A stretch of 5,918 bases of DNA from Gemmatimonadales bacterium UBA7835 (GCA_002500925.1 DLTN01000029.1:33337-39254), one strand, 5' to 3'. Shown: positions 1 through 5,918, counted from the stretch's first letter. Notes: generated by a model not told the origin, from the sequence alone. Program-made: numbers and translations.

Positions 1-13
1 GTCGATTTAATCC

Positions 14-19
14 AAGGAG
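14..19 (+). promoter_or_regulatory. Ribosome binding site of the first paralog
   Basis: AAGGAG ends nine bases before the ATG at 29, a near-consensus Shine-Dalgarno sequence with normal spacing. It fixes the start of the first gene. Only 28 bp lie upstream in the window, so no promoter can be judged. Confidence 0.8.
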
Positions 20-28
20 ACCTAACAA

Positions 29-694
29 ATGAGGCTTGCCCACTACGCCACCTCACTCCTCGCAGCATGCGCCATCATCTCACCGTTGTTAGCGGCGCCC
101 GCGAATGCGCAGCAATCGACTCCAGCACACGCCCACCTTCGACACGCTGCCGATGAATTTCGTGGCACGCCTGACGGTGCCGGCTTGCTACCTACCGCAA
201 ACGCGGAGGCCGAAATCGCCCACCAACACGCAACCTTAGCAGGTCGGGACCCACTAAGTTTGGAAGGGATGCAGCGCCACATGCCACATGTGATTCACGC
301 CATCGATCCTACGAAAGTCGAGGATGGGCCTGGCCTCGGATACGGTGTCATCGCAGCGGCGAATGGTGCTGCTCGCCACACAGAGTTGGCTGCAGCATCG
401 GAAGGAGCATCAGACGCAATCGAGGCACACGCAGTCCACGTAGCGACTGCAGCTAGAAGTGCAATGAGCTATGCTGATAAAGCGGTCGAATTGGCTGAAA
501 ACATCCAGAATGCAGAGAGCGCCGAGGTAGCGGCCGAGATGCTCGCGGAACTTACGAAGCTGACAGACGCAATCCTTAATGGGATAGACGCAGACGGTAA
601 CGGGCGCATCGGATGGCAGGAAGGTGAGGGTGGCCTTTCTCAGGCAGTCACCCACATGGGACTGATCAAACGGGCTGAAGGGATAGGCGGGTAA
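29..694 (+). CDS. Exported EF-hand protein with conserved histidines (shorter paralog)
   Basis: A 221-residue protein I cannot assign to a named family. Residues 1-27 look like a Sec signal peptide: a hydrophobic stretch ends in ANA before QQ, so the mature protein would begin near Q28 in the periplasm or outside. The rest reads as mostly alpha-helical. Residues 187-198 form a perfect EF-hand calcium loop (D187, D189, N191, G192, I194, E198; bases 587-622). Other landmarks are HLRH at 36-39, HVIHAIDP at 87-94, a GxGxGYG turn at 100-106, H134 and H209. Each has a counterpart in the gene that follows 4 bp downstream, so the two are tandem paralogs and probably co-transcribed. The ATG is supported by AAGGAG nine to ten bases upstream. 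LAAC at 11-14 resembles a lipobox, so a lipoprotein is a weaker alternative. The calcium site and export are inferred from motifs; the role of the histidines is unknown. Confidence 0.88.
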   Translation: MRLAHYATSLLAACAIISPLLAAPANAQQSTPAHAHLRHAADEFRGTPDGAGLLPTANAEAEIAHQHATLAGRDPLSLEGMQRHMPHVIHAIDPTKVEDGPGLGYGVIAAANGAARHTELAAASEGASDAIEAHAVHVATAARSAMSYADKAVELAENIQNAESAEVAAEMLAELTKLTDAILNGIDADGNGRIGWQEGEGGLSQAVTHMGLIKRAEGIGG

Positions 695-698
695 TCTT

Positions 699-1583
699 TT
701 GAGGATCCGCCGCGGCACCCGCTGGGGTGCGTTCTACCTTACAGCTGCTCTCATAGGACCCATGCAAGCGGTTGGCCAAAGCCCCGACTCTGTCCTTATA
801 GCGAGCGACACAACCGTAGGGCCACCCGATACGGTTCTTGTGATACCAGCAGGTCTAGAAGCCTCGTGGCGATCCTCGGTGCTACCTGAGACCGCTATTC
901 CACCAGAAGCGCAACTTCACCTAGCACACCTAGCCGAGAGCTTCCCAGATACACCTGGTGGAGAGAGTCTGCTCAAGATCGCCATGCTTGAGGGTGAGAT
1001 CGCGGCCGCCTGGGTTCGCGTAGCGGGAGTCGACACACTCGATGTCACTCGCATGATCGAGGCCATGACTCATGTGATTCACGCTATTGATCCCGCCGAA
1101 GTGAGATCAGGTAACGGCATGGGTTACGGATTTCGACGCGCTGCAGAGGACGTCCAAACACAAGCAGAGATGCTGCAGATAGCTGTGCCAGACACGCTAT
1201 CGCCGGCCATAGCGTTCCACGCGCCATTTGTTAGCTATGCTGCGTATATCGCTCAAGCTCGCGCTGATGATGTCATTACCCTGGCTCGTCAAGTACAGTC
1301 GGCTCAAGACGTAACCAGCGCACTGCCCTTGATCAAGAGACTTGCTGAAGCAGTCCGAGCAATGATGTATGGAGAAGATGTCGACAATGATGGGCGCATC
1401 GGTCGAAACGAGACCGAAGTCGGCCTGGCTCAGGCGGCGTACCATCTTTCACTAGTCTATCGGATGGCTGGAGCAGAGATGCCCTCGATCCGGCCGTGGG
1501 AGTTAGTGGAGTCTCTCGGACTAGATACGTTAGGACGGCAGCCTGACTCGGTCCGATTCCGTCGCCGCCGAGGGGGACCTTAG
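699..1583 (+). CDS. Exported EF-hand protein with conserved histidines (longer paralog, TTG start)
   Basis: A 294-residue paralog of the preceding gene, product unknown. The start is TTG at 699, four bases after the upstream TAA. It is preferred over the ATG at residue 22 because it restores a full signal peptide: basic RIRRGTR, a hydrophobic core, and a likely cut after AVG at 24-26. A ribosome site is weak (GGCGGG inside the previous gene's end), so translational coupling is likely. Residues 74-257 align with residues 36-217 of the paralog with one short gap; over residues 74-144 hand-counted identity is about half. The EF-hand loop at 227-238 is canonical (D227, D229, D231, G232, I234, E238; bases 1377-1412). 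The protein has exactly six histidines (74, 77, 125, 128, 174, 249), all matched in the paralog. It differs by a Ser/Thr/Pro-rich segment at 27-70 and a C-terminal extension from 259 ending in RFRRRRGGP. Confidence 0.85.
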   Translation: MRIRRGTRWGAFYLTAALIGPMQAVGQSPDSVLIASDTTVGPPDTVLVIPAGLEASWRSSVLPETAIPPEAQLHLAHLAESFPDTPGGESLLKIAMLEGEIAAAWVRVAGVDTLDVTRMIEAMTHVIHAIDPAEVRSGNGMGYGFRRAAEDVQTQAEMLQIAVPDTLSPAIAFHAPFVSYAAYIAQARADDVITLARQVQSAQDVTSALPLIKRLAEAVRAMMYGEDVDNDGRIGRNETEVGLAQAAYHLSLVYRMAGAEMPSIRPWELVESLGLDTLGRQPDSVRFRRRRGGP

Positions 1584-1593
1584 CCTTTTTGAG

Positions 1594-1609
1594 GCGCTTC
1601 GAGCAGCGC
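1594..1609. other. Intergenic hairpin, possible part of a termination region
   Basis: GCGCT at 1594-1598 pairs with AGCGC at 1605-1609 around a 6-base loop. It is enclosed by a second pairing, GCCTTTTT at 1583-1590 with AGAAAGGC at 1624-1631 (eight pairs as RNA in the + sense, one of them G-U). No T-run follows on either strand, so it is not a textbook intrinsic terminator. Its place between convergent genes suggests transcript-end folding. Confidence 0.4.
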
Positions 1610-1646
1610 GCCGAAAACAAACCAGAAAGGCCAGACAGAAGGAACC

Positions 1647-1663
1647 CGCACATCTAATGTGCG
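1647..1663. terminator. Perfect 7-bp hairpin between convergent genes, possible bidirectional terminator
   Basis: CGCACAT at 1647-1653 and ATGTGCG at 1657-1663 are perfect inverted repeats around a 3-base loop, 15 bp after the stop codon of the minus-strand ankyrin gene. Read on the minus strand, a broken pyrimidine-rich tract follows; read on the plus strand, no T-run follows. The location suits an end signal for the minus-strand operon, but the missing U-tract leaves room for an mRNA 3'-end stabiliser or a protein-binding palindrome. Confidence 0.42.
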
Positions 1664-1678
1664 AACAACCTCAGAAAA

Positions 1679-3538
1679 TCACTCGCAACTCACACAGTTG
1701 TTGTTGTTTCCAGACCCAAGACTTTCGAGCAGTGCGATTGTTGAAGGAAACGGAGAAATCCTCTGAACCGGACCGTTCGCCATATCTGCAGTCGTGTGGC
1801 CCCGGCGACTAACGAAGGTCGCCTCAGCTCCCTTGTCTACCAGGTACAAGATCACTTCATTGTCACCGCGAGAAGCTGCCCAGTGCAACGGTGAAAACCC
1901 GTTGGCATCTCGAGCGTTCACGTCAGCACCCAGCTCCTCAACTAGATATTGAAGGGCAGGAAGCCACGCCTCTGGCGCGTGACGATGAGAGACACCGGCA
2001 AACCCAGTGCCATACGCATGACCAGTGGCAGCGTGAATTGGATATACATCAGGTCCCCCGACCGGTACCGGCGGAAGGCCTGACGGATCCGTCTCTGCCC
2101 CTGGGGGCTCGAACGCGAATCGACGGGACGGCGCCTTCATCGTTGGAATGTTGGCGTCAGAGCCAGCCTCGATTAGCATCTGCATCGCAGGAAGGTCCAG
2201 GGCGTACGCCGCGCGCCAAAAAGGCGTTGCTCCTCTCGTGTCTACGTCCAACTGACTGAACGTGTACTCCATGAACCAAAGGTGCTTAGAGAGGCGCACA
2301 TTTGGATCCGCGCCCGCATCAAGCATAGCCCGCATCACATCCAGGTGCGTCGCTTCCTGTTGCTGATATGCCTGCTGCTGCGGGTACCTCGCCTTGGGAG
2401 CCCAGTAGCTGTTAATAACCGCATACAACGGAGTCAGGTTTGCGTGGCTCCCCACGTTTGGATCCGCACCGCGCTCCAGCAATTCGAGGGCAAGATCGTA
2501 ATGTCCGTTCACTATCGCCATTAGCATCGGACTAGTCAGGTCTCCGGCCGTCTGCTGATCGATATTCGCACCAGCCTCTAAGAGCGCGAAGACCGCGTCA
2601 GGCTCACCCTCTCGCACTGCATGATGCAAGGCAGTTAATCCGCCCTGCCTATAGACCAAGTCTGTGTAGGAATTGCTATACTGGTCTCCCCGCTGCCCGT
2701 TCGAGCTAACTGATACTTCACCGAGGTCAGGGTCGGGCAATGGCTCATCGCGTCGCTGGATAGGGCCCGCGTCTGAAGCATCGACACGCGCTGCGTTCGC
2801 CGCACGCACCGCTGCCTGCACTTCAGCAGGAGAAGGCTGCCATGATGTCCCCTGAGGCTGGTCACCACGGAATGCGGCAAGAACCTCGTCGCGGACGCTA
2901 CCGGCAGCCCGGTCCTCCGCAGCGATCTTGGGGATATCTACCACGTAGCTTGGAATAGAGATCTCTGCCCCAGACGCCAGCAATGCCCTCAGGACATCGG
3001 TCCTTCCCGCAGAGGCTGCAAACATGAGCGCCGTCTGCCCACGACGGGTCTCGGCAGCATTCACATTCGCACCTGCCTCGATCAACGCCTCCACTACTTC
3101 AACGCTCCCGGAGGCAGCTCCGAAGTGCAAAGATGTGACAGAGCCCGTCGATGTGATCGCATCCACGTCAGCACCAGCATCCAACAAAACAGACACAACC
3201 GCGTCGCGTCCTGAGCGACTCGCTATGTGCAGTGGCGTGTAGTCTCCCAACCGCGTCACGGCACCGACATTCGCACCAGCGTAGATAACCATACTAGCGA
3301 GTTCCGCGTTGCCACTCTCAGCTGCCCAGTGGAGAGCTGTCATCCCATCCCCTTGGGCGGCATTAACATCCTCCCCCGAGCGGAGCAGCTCCCGCACATG
3401 GTCCACCTCACCCCTCATGGCGGCATCAGCAACCGGGGACTGGTCTGTAGCACCTGCCCAGAGCAAGAGTGTCAGACCTAGTGCCAGCGGCGCCTGCGCC
3501 CGCACACGGAATCCAGGCGCATAACCCGATCGAGCCAT
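1679..3538 (-). CDS. Secreted ankyrin-repeat protein with C-terminal CxxC
   Basis: A 619-residue ankyrin protein, last gene of the minus-strand operon. Residues 1-30 form a signal peptide (basic RVR, hydrophobic ALGLTLLLWAGA, likely cut after A30), so it acts outside the cytoplasm. About twelve ankyrin units are visible: five at roughly 34-196, then seven at roughly 299-607, with hallmarks such as TALHWAA, TPLHIAS, SPLHWAA and AGADVDA/GADPNV. A non-repeat linker rich in Ala, Asp, Ser and Pro spans about 197-298. Several later units carry insertions, including a Gln-rich loop at 383-395 and a Pro/Gly-rich stretch at 465-497. The only cysteines are C615 and C618, in a terminal CVSCE after an Asn-rich run. 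The ATG lies one base after the upstream TAG, with AGGGGA five bases before it, so translation is probably coupled. Ankyrin arrays bind proteins; a role as scaffold for the operon's other exported products is inference. Confidence 0.93.
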   Translation of the reverse strand: MARSGYAPGFRVRAQAPLALGLTLLLWAGATDQSPVADAAMRGEVDHVRELLRSGEDVNAAQGDGMTALHWAAESGNAELASMVIYAGANVGAVTRLGDYTPLHIASRSGRDAVVSVLLDAGADVDAITSTGSVTSLHFGAASGSVEVVEALIEAGANVNAAETRRGQTALMFAASAGRTDVLRALLASGAEISIPSYVVDIPKIAAEDRAAGSVRDEVLAAFRGDQPQGTSWQPSPAEVQAAVRAANAARVDASDAGPIQRRDEPLPDPDLGEVSVSSNGQRGDQYSNSYTDLVYRQGGLTALHHAVREGEPDAVFALLEAGANIDQQTAGDLTSPMLMAIVNGHYDLALELLERGADPNVGSHANLTPLYAVINSYWAPKARYPQQQAYQQQEATHLDVMRAMLDAGADPNVRLSKHLWFMEYTFSQLDVDTRGATPFWRAAYALDLPAMQMLIEAGSDANIPTMKAPSRRFAFEPPGAETDPSGLPPVPVGGPDVYPIHAATGHAYGTGFAGVSHRHAPEAWLPALQYLVEELGADVNARDANGFSPLHWAASRGDNEVILYLVDKGAEATFVSRRGHTTADMANGPVQRISPFPSTIALLESLGSGNNNNCVSCE

Positions 3539-3539
3539 C

Positions 3540-4964
3540 CTAGTCCCCTAGCCCCTGAGCTCGAGCGGTCGACATCGGCATCGAAAGCGAAAGCTCTCCG
3601 GTGCTGTCCCCGAAACTATCCATATCCGTGTGCCCAAGGGTGTGCATGAAGCTAAGCATCGCATTAGCCATAGGAGTCCCATCCGGGGCCTTGAGATGCA
3701 TGTTCCCCTCTAGCCCACCATTAGCTCCACCTAACGCGATGAGGGGCGCCCTCCGATGGTTGTGGAGGTTTCCGTCGGCCATAGGCGAGCCGTAAATGAT
3801 CATCGTCTTGTCTAGCAGGTGGGAGTCACCCTCTTGAATCGCCGCAAGCTTCTCCAAGAAATAAGGCAGCATCCCGACGTGGTATTTATTGATCAGGTGG
3901 AAATCGAGGATTGCTTCCTCACGTCCACCGTGGTGTGACGCCGGATGGAACGGCTTGTCCGTGCCACTTTCCGGGAAGACGCGGGCTGAAGAATCACGAC
4001 CCATCTTGAAAGAAAAGACCCGTGTTGTATCCGAAGCAAAAGCGAGCGCTTGGAGGTCAAACATGAGCTGGACATGCTCTTCGAAGGAGTCGGGGACTCC
4101 TGCCGGAGCAGACGGAAGCGCTCTCTCTTCGCCCGTGGAGTTCTGTGCCTCAATCATCTGGATACGACGCTCAAGTTCCCGAACGTTCTGCAAATAACGC
4201 TCAAGCCGTTCTCGGTCGTTCGGCCCCAGTTCACGCTGAAGTTGATTTATCCTACCCGTGACCCAGTCGAGAATCGAAGCCGATGTCCGACGGCGAAGTG
4301 CCCGCTCGCCAGCTGTGCCACCAGCTCCAAATAGCTGCTCAAATGCGACGCGGGGGTCACGGATGACGGGGAGGGGTTCGGTAGGTGACGCCCATGAGAT
4401 CGAATCTGTGTATACGCACGTGTACCCATAGGCGCATCCCCCCGACTGATTGATGTTCTCAATACAGAGCTGCATCGAAGGGATCGGCGTATCCTGACCG
4501 AAGCGGTTCGCATGCATCTGGTCCAATGAAGTTCCTACGAACACGTCGGAGCCTTCAGTCTGCTTCGGATGCTGCTGGGTGAGGAACACGGCACTTGAAC
4601 GGAAGTGATCTCCACCGATCTCAGGTGCCTGGAAGGCTTCAGCCATCCTGACATCGGTATTGCTGATAATCGTCAGATAGTCGCGCCAAGGGTCCAGCGG
4701 CATGAGTGCGCTAGGAGACAAGTCAAAGCCACGACCTGCAGAGGCTGGAGCCCACAAGTTCTGACTGGCTCCCCACTCGTTGCAGCCAGCCGCACCGTGG
4801 ACCATTTCGATCGCAACAAGCCGTGTCGGGTCAACTTCGGCTGCTTTCGCGGCGCTGAGTCGCCCGGCCGGCACCATGGCATCGAGAAAAGGCAGAGCGA
4901 TAGATGCGCCCATCCCCCGGACGAAGGTCCGGCGCTCCATGTGCTTTCCACTTATGAAGTGCAT
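3540..4964 (-). CDS. DUF1552 (HXXSHH) family exported protein
   Basis: A 474-residue, apparently full-length member of the DUF1552 family, recognised by the signature HPASHH at 340-345 (H340, S343, H344, H345; bases 3930-3947). Also typical are the N-terminal RRTFVRGMGASIALPFLDAMVPA-like segment (a twin-arginine plus hydrophobic stretch, residues 11-33), SNTDVR near 101-106, and the late GSPMADGNLHNHRRAPLIALGG-like region at 392-413 with clustered histidines. The N-terminus resembles a Tat signal (R11, R12, F14), suggesting export of a folded protein; one hydrophobic run follows and no other membrane segment is seen. The start ATG is preceded by AGGAGA six bases upstream. It follows a DUF1592 gene by 45 bp and precedes the ankyrin gene by 1 bp. 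DUF1552 genes are commonly found beside DUF1592 genes. The biochemical function is not known to me; a metal-dependent role for the His cluster is inference. Confidence 0.95.
   Translation of the reverse strand: MHFISGKHMERRTFVRGMGASIALPFLDAMVPAGRLSAAKAAEVDPTRLVAIEMVHGAAGCNEWGASQNLWAPASAGRGFDLSPSALMPLDPWRDYLTIISNTDVRMAEAFQAPEIGGDHFRSSAVFLTQQHPKQTEGSDVFVGTSLDQMHANRFGQDTPIPSMQLCIENINQSGGCAYGYTCVYTDSISWASPTEPLPVIRDPRVAFEQLFGAGGTAGERALRRRTSASILDWVTGRINQLQRELGPNDRERLERYLQNVRELERRIQMIEAQNSTGEERALPSAPAGVPDSFEEHVQLMFDLQALAFASDTTRVFSFKMGRDSSARVFPESGTDKPFHPASHHGGREEAILDFHLINKYHVGMLPYFLEKLAAIQEGDSHLLDKTMIIYGSPMADGNLHNHRRAPLIALGGANGGLEGNMHLKAPDGTPMANAMLSFMHTLGHTDMDSFGDSTGELSLSMPMSTARAQGLGD
3544..3549 (-). 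promoter_or_regulatory. Ribosome binding site of the ankyrin gene, inside the DUF1552 3' end
   Basis: Read on the minus strand, AGGGGA sits five bases before the ankyrin ATG and lies within the last codons of the DUF1552 gene. The junction reads TAG-G-ATG. Terminating ribosomes could restart directly, which supports a fixed output ratio of the two proteins. Confidence 0.6.
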
Positions 4965-4970
4965 GTCTTA

Positions 4971-4976
4971 TCTCCT
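4971..4976 (-). promoter_or_regulatory. Ribosome binding site of the DUF1552 gene
   Basis: On the minus strand AGGAGA ends six bases before the ATG at 4964. This favours that start over the second in-frame ATG eight codons in, just before the twin arginine. An imperfect inverted repeat (CTAAGC with GCTTTAG) lies directly upstream and runs up to the site. Confidence 0.72.
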
Positions 4977-5009
4977 AAAGCAACCGCTTAGAGCGACCGC
5001 ATGATTCTC

Positions 5010-5918
5010 TTATTCTCTGTCTGCTCCATCAGCTAGAGCTCCCGCTCTCTGCTGCTGGAATGCGTCGCTATTCACGACACCCATCACAAACGACGACAGA
5101 CGCCAGTCATCGTCCCTCGCGTTCCGAACGATCGACCGAACCGTGGGCTGATCGTAATGCTCTACCCTACGCCCTAGGGCATACGCCATAAGATTTTGAG
5201 TGAAGTTTCGCACTAAAACTGTGGGGCGCTCCATCAATGCGTCGTTCAATGACCCAGGACTTGTGACCGGGGTGCCATCATAAAGCTCTCCCCGAGTGTC
5301 TAGTGCCATACCGTTCTCACGGATACGCCACCGCCCGGTGACATCATAATTATCAAGCGCCAAACCAATCGGATCCATGAACGAATGACAAGCGTTACAC
5401 GTAGGGTTACGACTGTGCTGTTCCATCCGTTCTCTTGTCGTAAGCATGCGTCCGTCTGCGGCGCCCTCAGTTTCTTCCAGTGTCGGAATCCCCGGAGGAG
5501 GAGGAGGAGGGGGCGTCCCCATAATCACCTCCATGACGTATTTCCCGCGCAACACCGGGGAAGTTCGGCCAGCCACGGACGTCAGAGTAAGGATGCTGGC
5601 ATGGCCAAGCAGCCCTCTCCGATTTTCATCCGCGTACTCAACGCGACGGAAATCCTCTCCAATCACTCCGTCGATACCATAATGCCGAGCAACCCGCTCA
5701 TTCATGAACGAGTAATCGGCAGTGAACAGATCAAGAACGCTGCCATCTTGATGAACAAGATTTGAGAAGAATAATTCCGTCTCACGGCGAAGTTCGTCAG
5801 CTAAGCGTTGGTGAAAATCAGGATAGAGCAGTCTATCAGGATGTACCTTGTCTAGGTCGTCTAGCCTAAGCCACTGCGCTGCAAAGCGGGTCGCCAAAGC
5901 TTCGGACCTCGGGTCCTC
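5010..5918 (-). CDS. DUF1592/DUF1588/DUF1585 cytochrome-like protein, C-terminal part
   Basis: The last 302 residues of a larger protein. The reading frame stays open to the window edge (EDPRSEALATRF...), so the in-frame TTG at 5897 is not the true start. Numbered from the edge, residues 1-78 are the end of DUF1592 (FAAQWL, then an ELFFSNLV helix, then DYSFMNERVARHYGI). About 99-195 is DUF1588, with RRGLLGHASILTLTS, RTSPVLRGKYVME, a run of seven prolines, and CNACH at 174-178 (bases 5385-5399) followed by MDPIGLALDNYD. About 215-288 is DUF1585 (LVRNFTQNLMAYALGRRVE, ending near VNSDAFQQQR). CxxCH is the covalent haem c attachment motif, so this may be a periplasmic c-type cytochrome. Full family members are usually much longer, with DUF1587, DUF1595 and often a cytochrome c domain upstream, which would lie beyond 5918. 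It leads the visible operon, 45 bp before DUF1552. Confidence 0.94.
   Translation of the reverse strand, partial: EDPRSEALATRFAAQWLRLDDLDKVHPDRLLYPDFHQRLADELRRETELFFSNLVHQDGSVLDLFTADYSFMNERVARHYGIDGVIGEDFRRVEYADENRRGLLGHASILTLTSVAGRTSPVLRGKYVMEVIMGTPPPPPPPGIPTLEETEGAADGRMLTTRERMEQHSRNPTCNACHSFMDPIGLALDNYDVTGRWRIRENGMALDTRGELYDGTPVTSPGSLNDALMERPTVLVRNFTQNLMAYALGRRVEHYDQPTVRSIVRNARDDDWRLSSFVMGVVNSDAFQQQRAGALADGADRE

Noticed and set aside
287..300. 14-base word CATGTGATTCACGC shared with 1071-1084, considered as a repeat or recombination site
   Set aside because: It encodes the conserved HVIHA motif in both paralogs, so common ancestry and protein constraint explain the identity.
1333..1653. 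106-codon minus-strand frame overlapping the end of the longer paralog and the spacer
   Set aside because: It opposes the conserved EF-hand region of the paralog and has no motif or good start context.
1891..2259. 122-codon open frame on the plus strand opposite the ankyrin gene
   Set aside because: The minus-strand frame here encodes well-formed ankyrin units; this is a mirror frame with no plausible ribosome site or motif.
2301..2480. Recurrent TTTGGATCCGC-like words in the ankyrin gene, considered as DNA repeats
   Set aside because: They encode the repeated GADPNV motif of ankyrin units and do not form a regular DNA array.
4605..4991. 128-codon open frame on the plus strand opposite the DUF1552 gene
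   Set aside because: It is antisense to a clear DUF1552 coding sequence, has low-complexity shadow composition and no recognisable domain.
5493..5513. GGA-type triplet repeat as a possible microsatellite
   Set aside because: It encodes the seven-proline run typical of the DUF1588 family, so protein constraint explains it.
5385..5765. 126-codon open frame on the plus strand with an arginine-rich run
   Set aside because: The arginine run is the antisense reading of the proline run in the DUF1588 domain, so it is an artefact of the real gene.
5010..5897. TTG at 5897 as the true start of the DUF1592-family gene
   Set aside because: The frame stays open upstream to the window edge and encodes DPRSEALATRF, a typical internal DUF1592 sequence.

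Overview
The window is fully coding in two convergent blocks. Block A (+ strand, 29-1583) holds two adjacent paralogous genes for exported, helix-rich proteins. Each has a perfect EF-hand loop near the C-terminus and a shared set of six histidines. Block B (- strand, 5918-1679) reads as a three-gene operon: the 3' part of a DUF1592/DUF1588/DUF1585 'planctomycete-type cytochrome' gene that continues past the window edge, then a DUF1552 (HXXSHH) gene, then an exported ankyrin-repeat protein. A 95-bp hairpin-rich spacer separates the blocks. No RNA gene, mobile element, CRISPR array, tandem DNA repeat or tRNA was found, and no stretch over 300 bp lacks a gene.

Organism: a Gram-negative environmental bacterium of moderately high GC (by eye in the mid to high 50s). 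DUF1592-DUF1552 gene pairs are typical of Planctomycetota, Verrucomicrobiota, Acidobacteriota, Gemmatimonadota, Myxococcota and some marine gammaproteobacteria. The added ankyrin gene fits, from my general recollection, marine Acidobacteriota or Gemmatimonadota best. That placement is inference and cannot be settled from this window.

How the genes may work together: the - strand genes are tightly packed (45 bp, then 1 bp between neighbours) and all appear to be exported. They are a CxxCH-bearing protein that may bind haem c, an HXXSHH protein with a Tat-like N-terminus, and a secreted ankyrin scaffold whose only two cysteines form a C-terminal CxxC. A shared periplasmic or cell-surface function is likely, but the biochemistry of these DUF families is not known to me. 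The + strand pair is 4 bp apart and probably co-translated. All six histidines of the longer paralog are kept, with almost identical spacing, in the shorter one, which points to a metal- or haem-binding fold plus a calcium site. I cannot name this family. It is the best candidate here for something undescribed.
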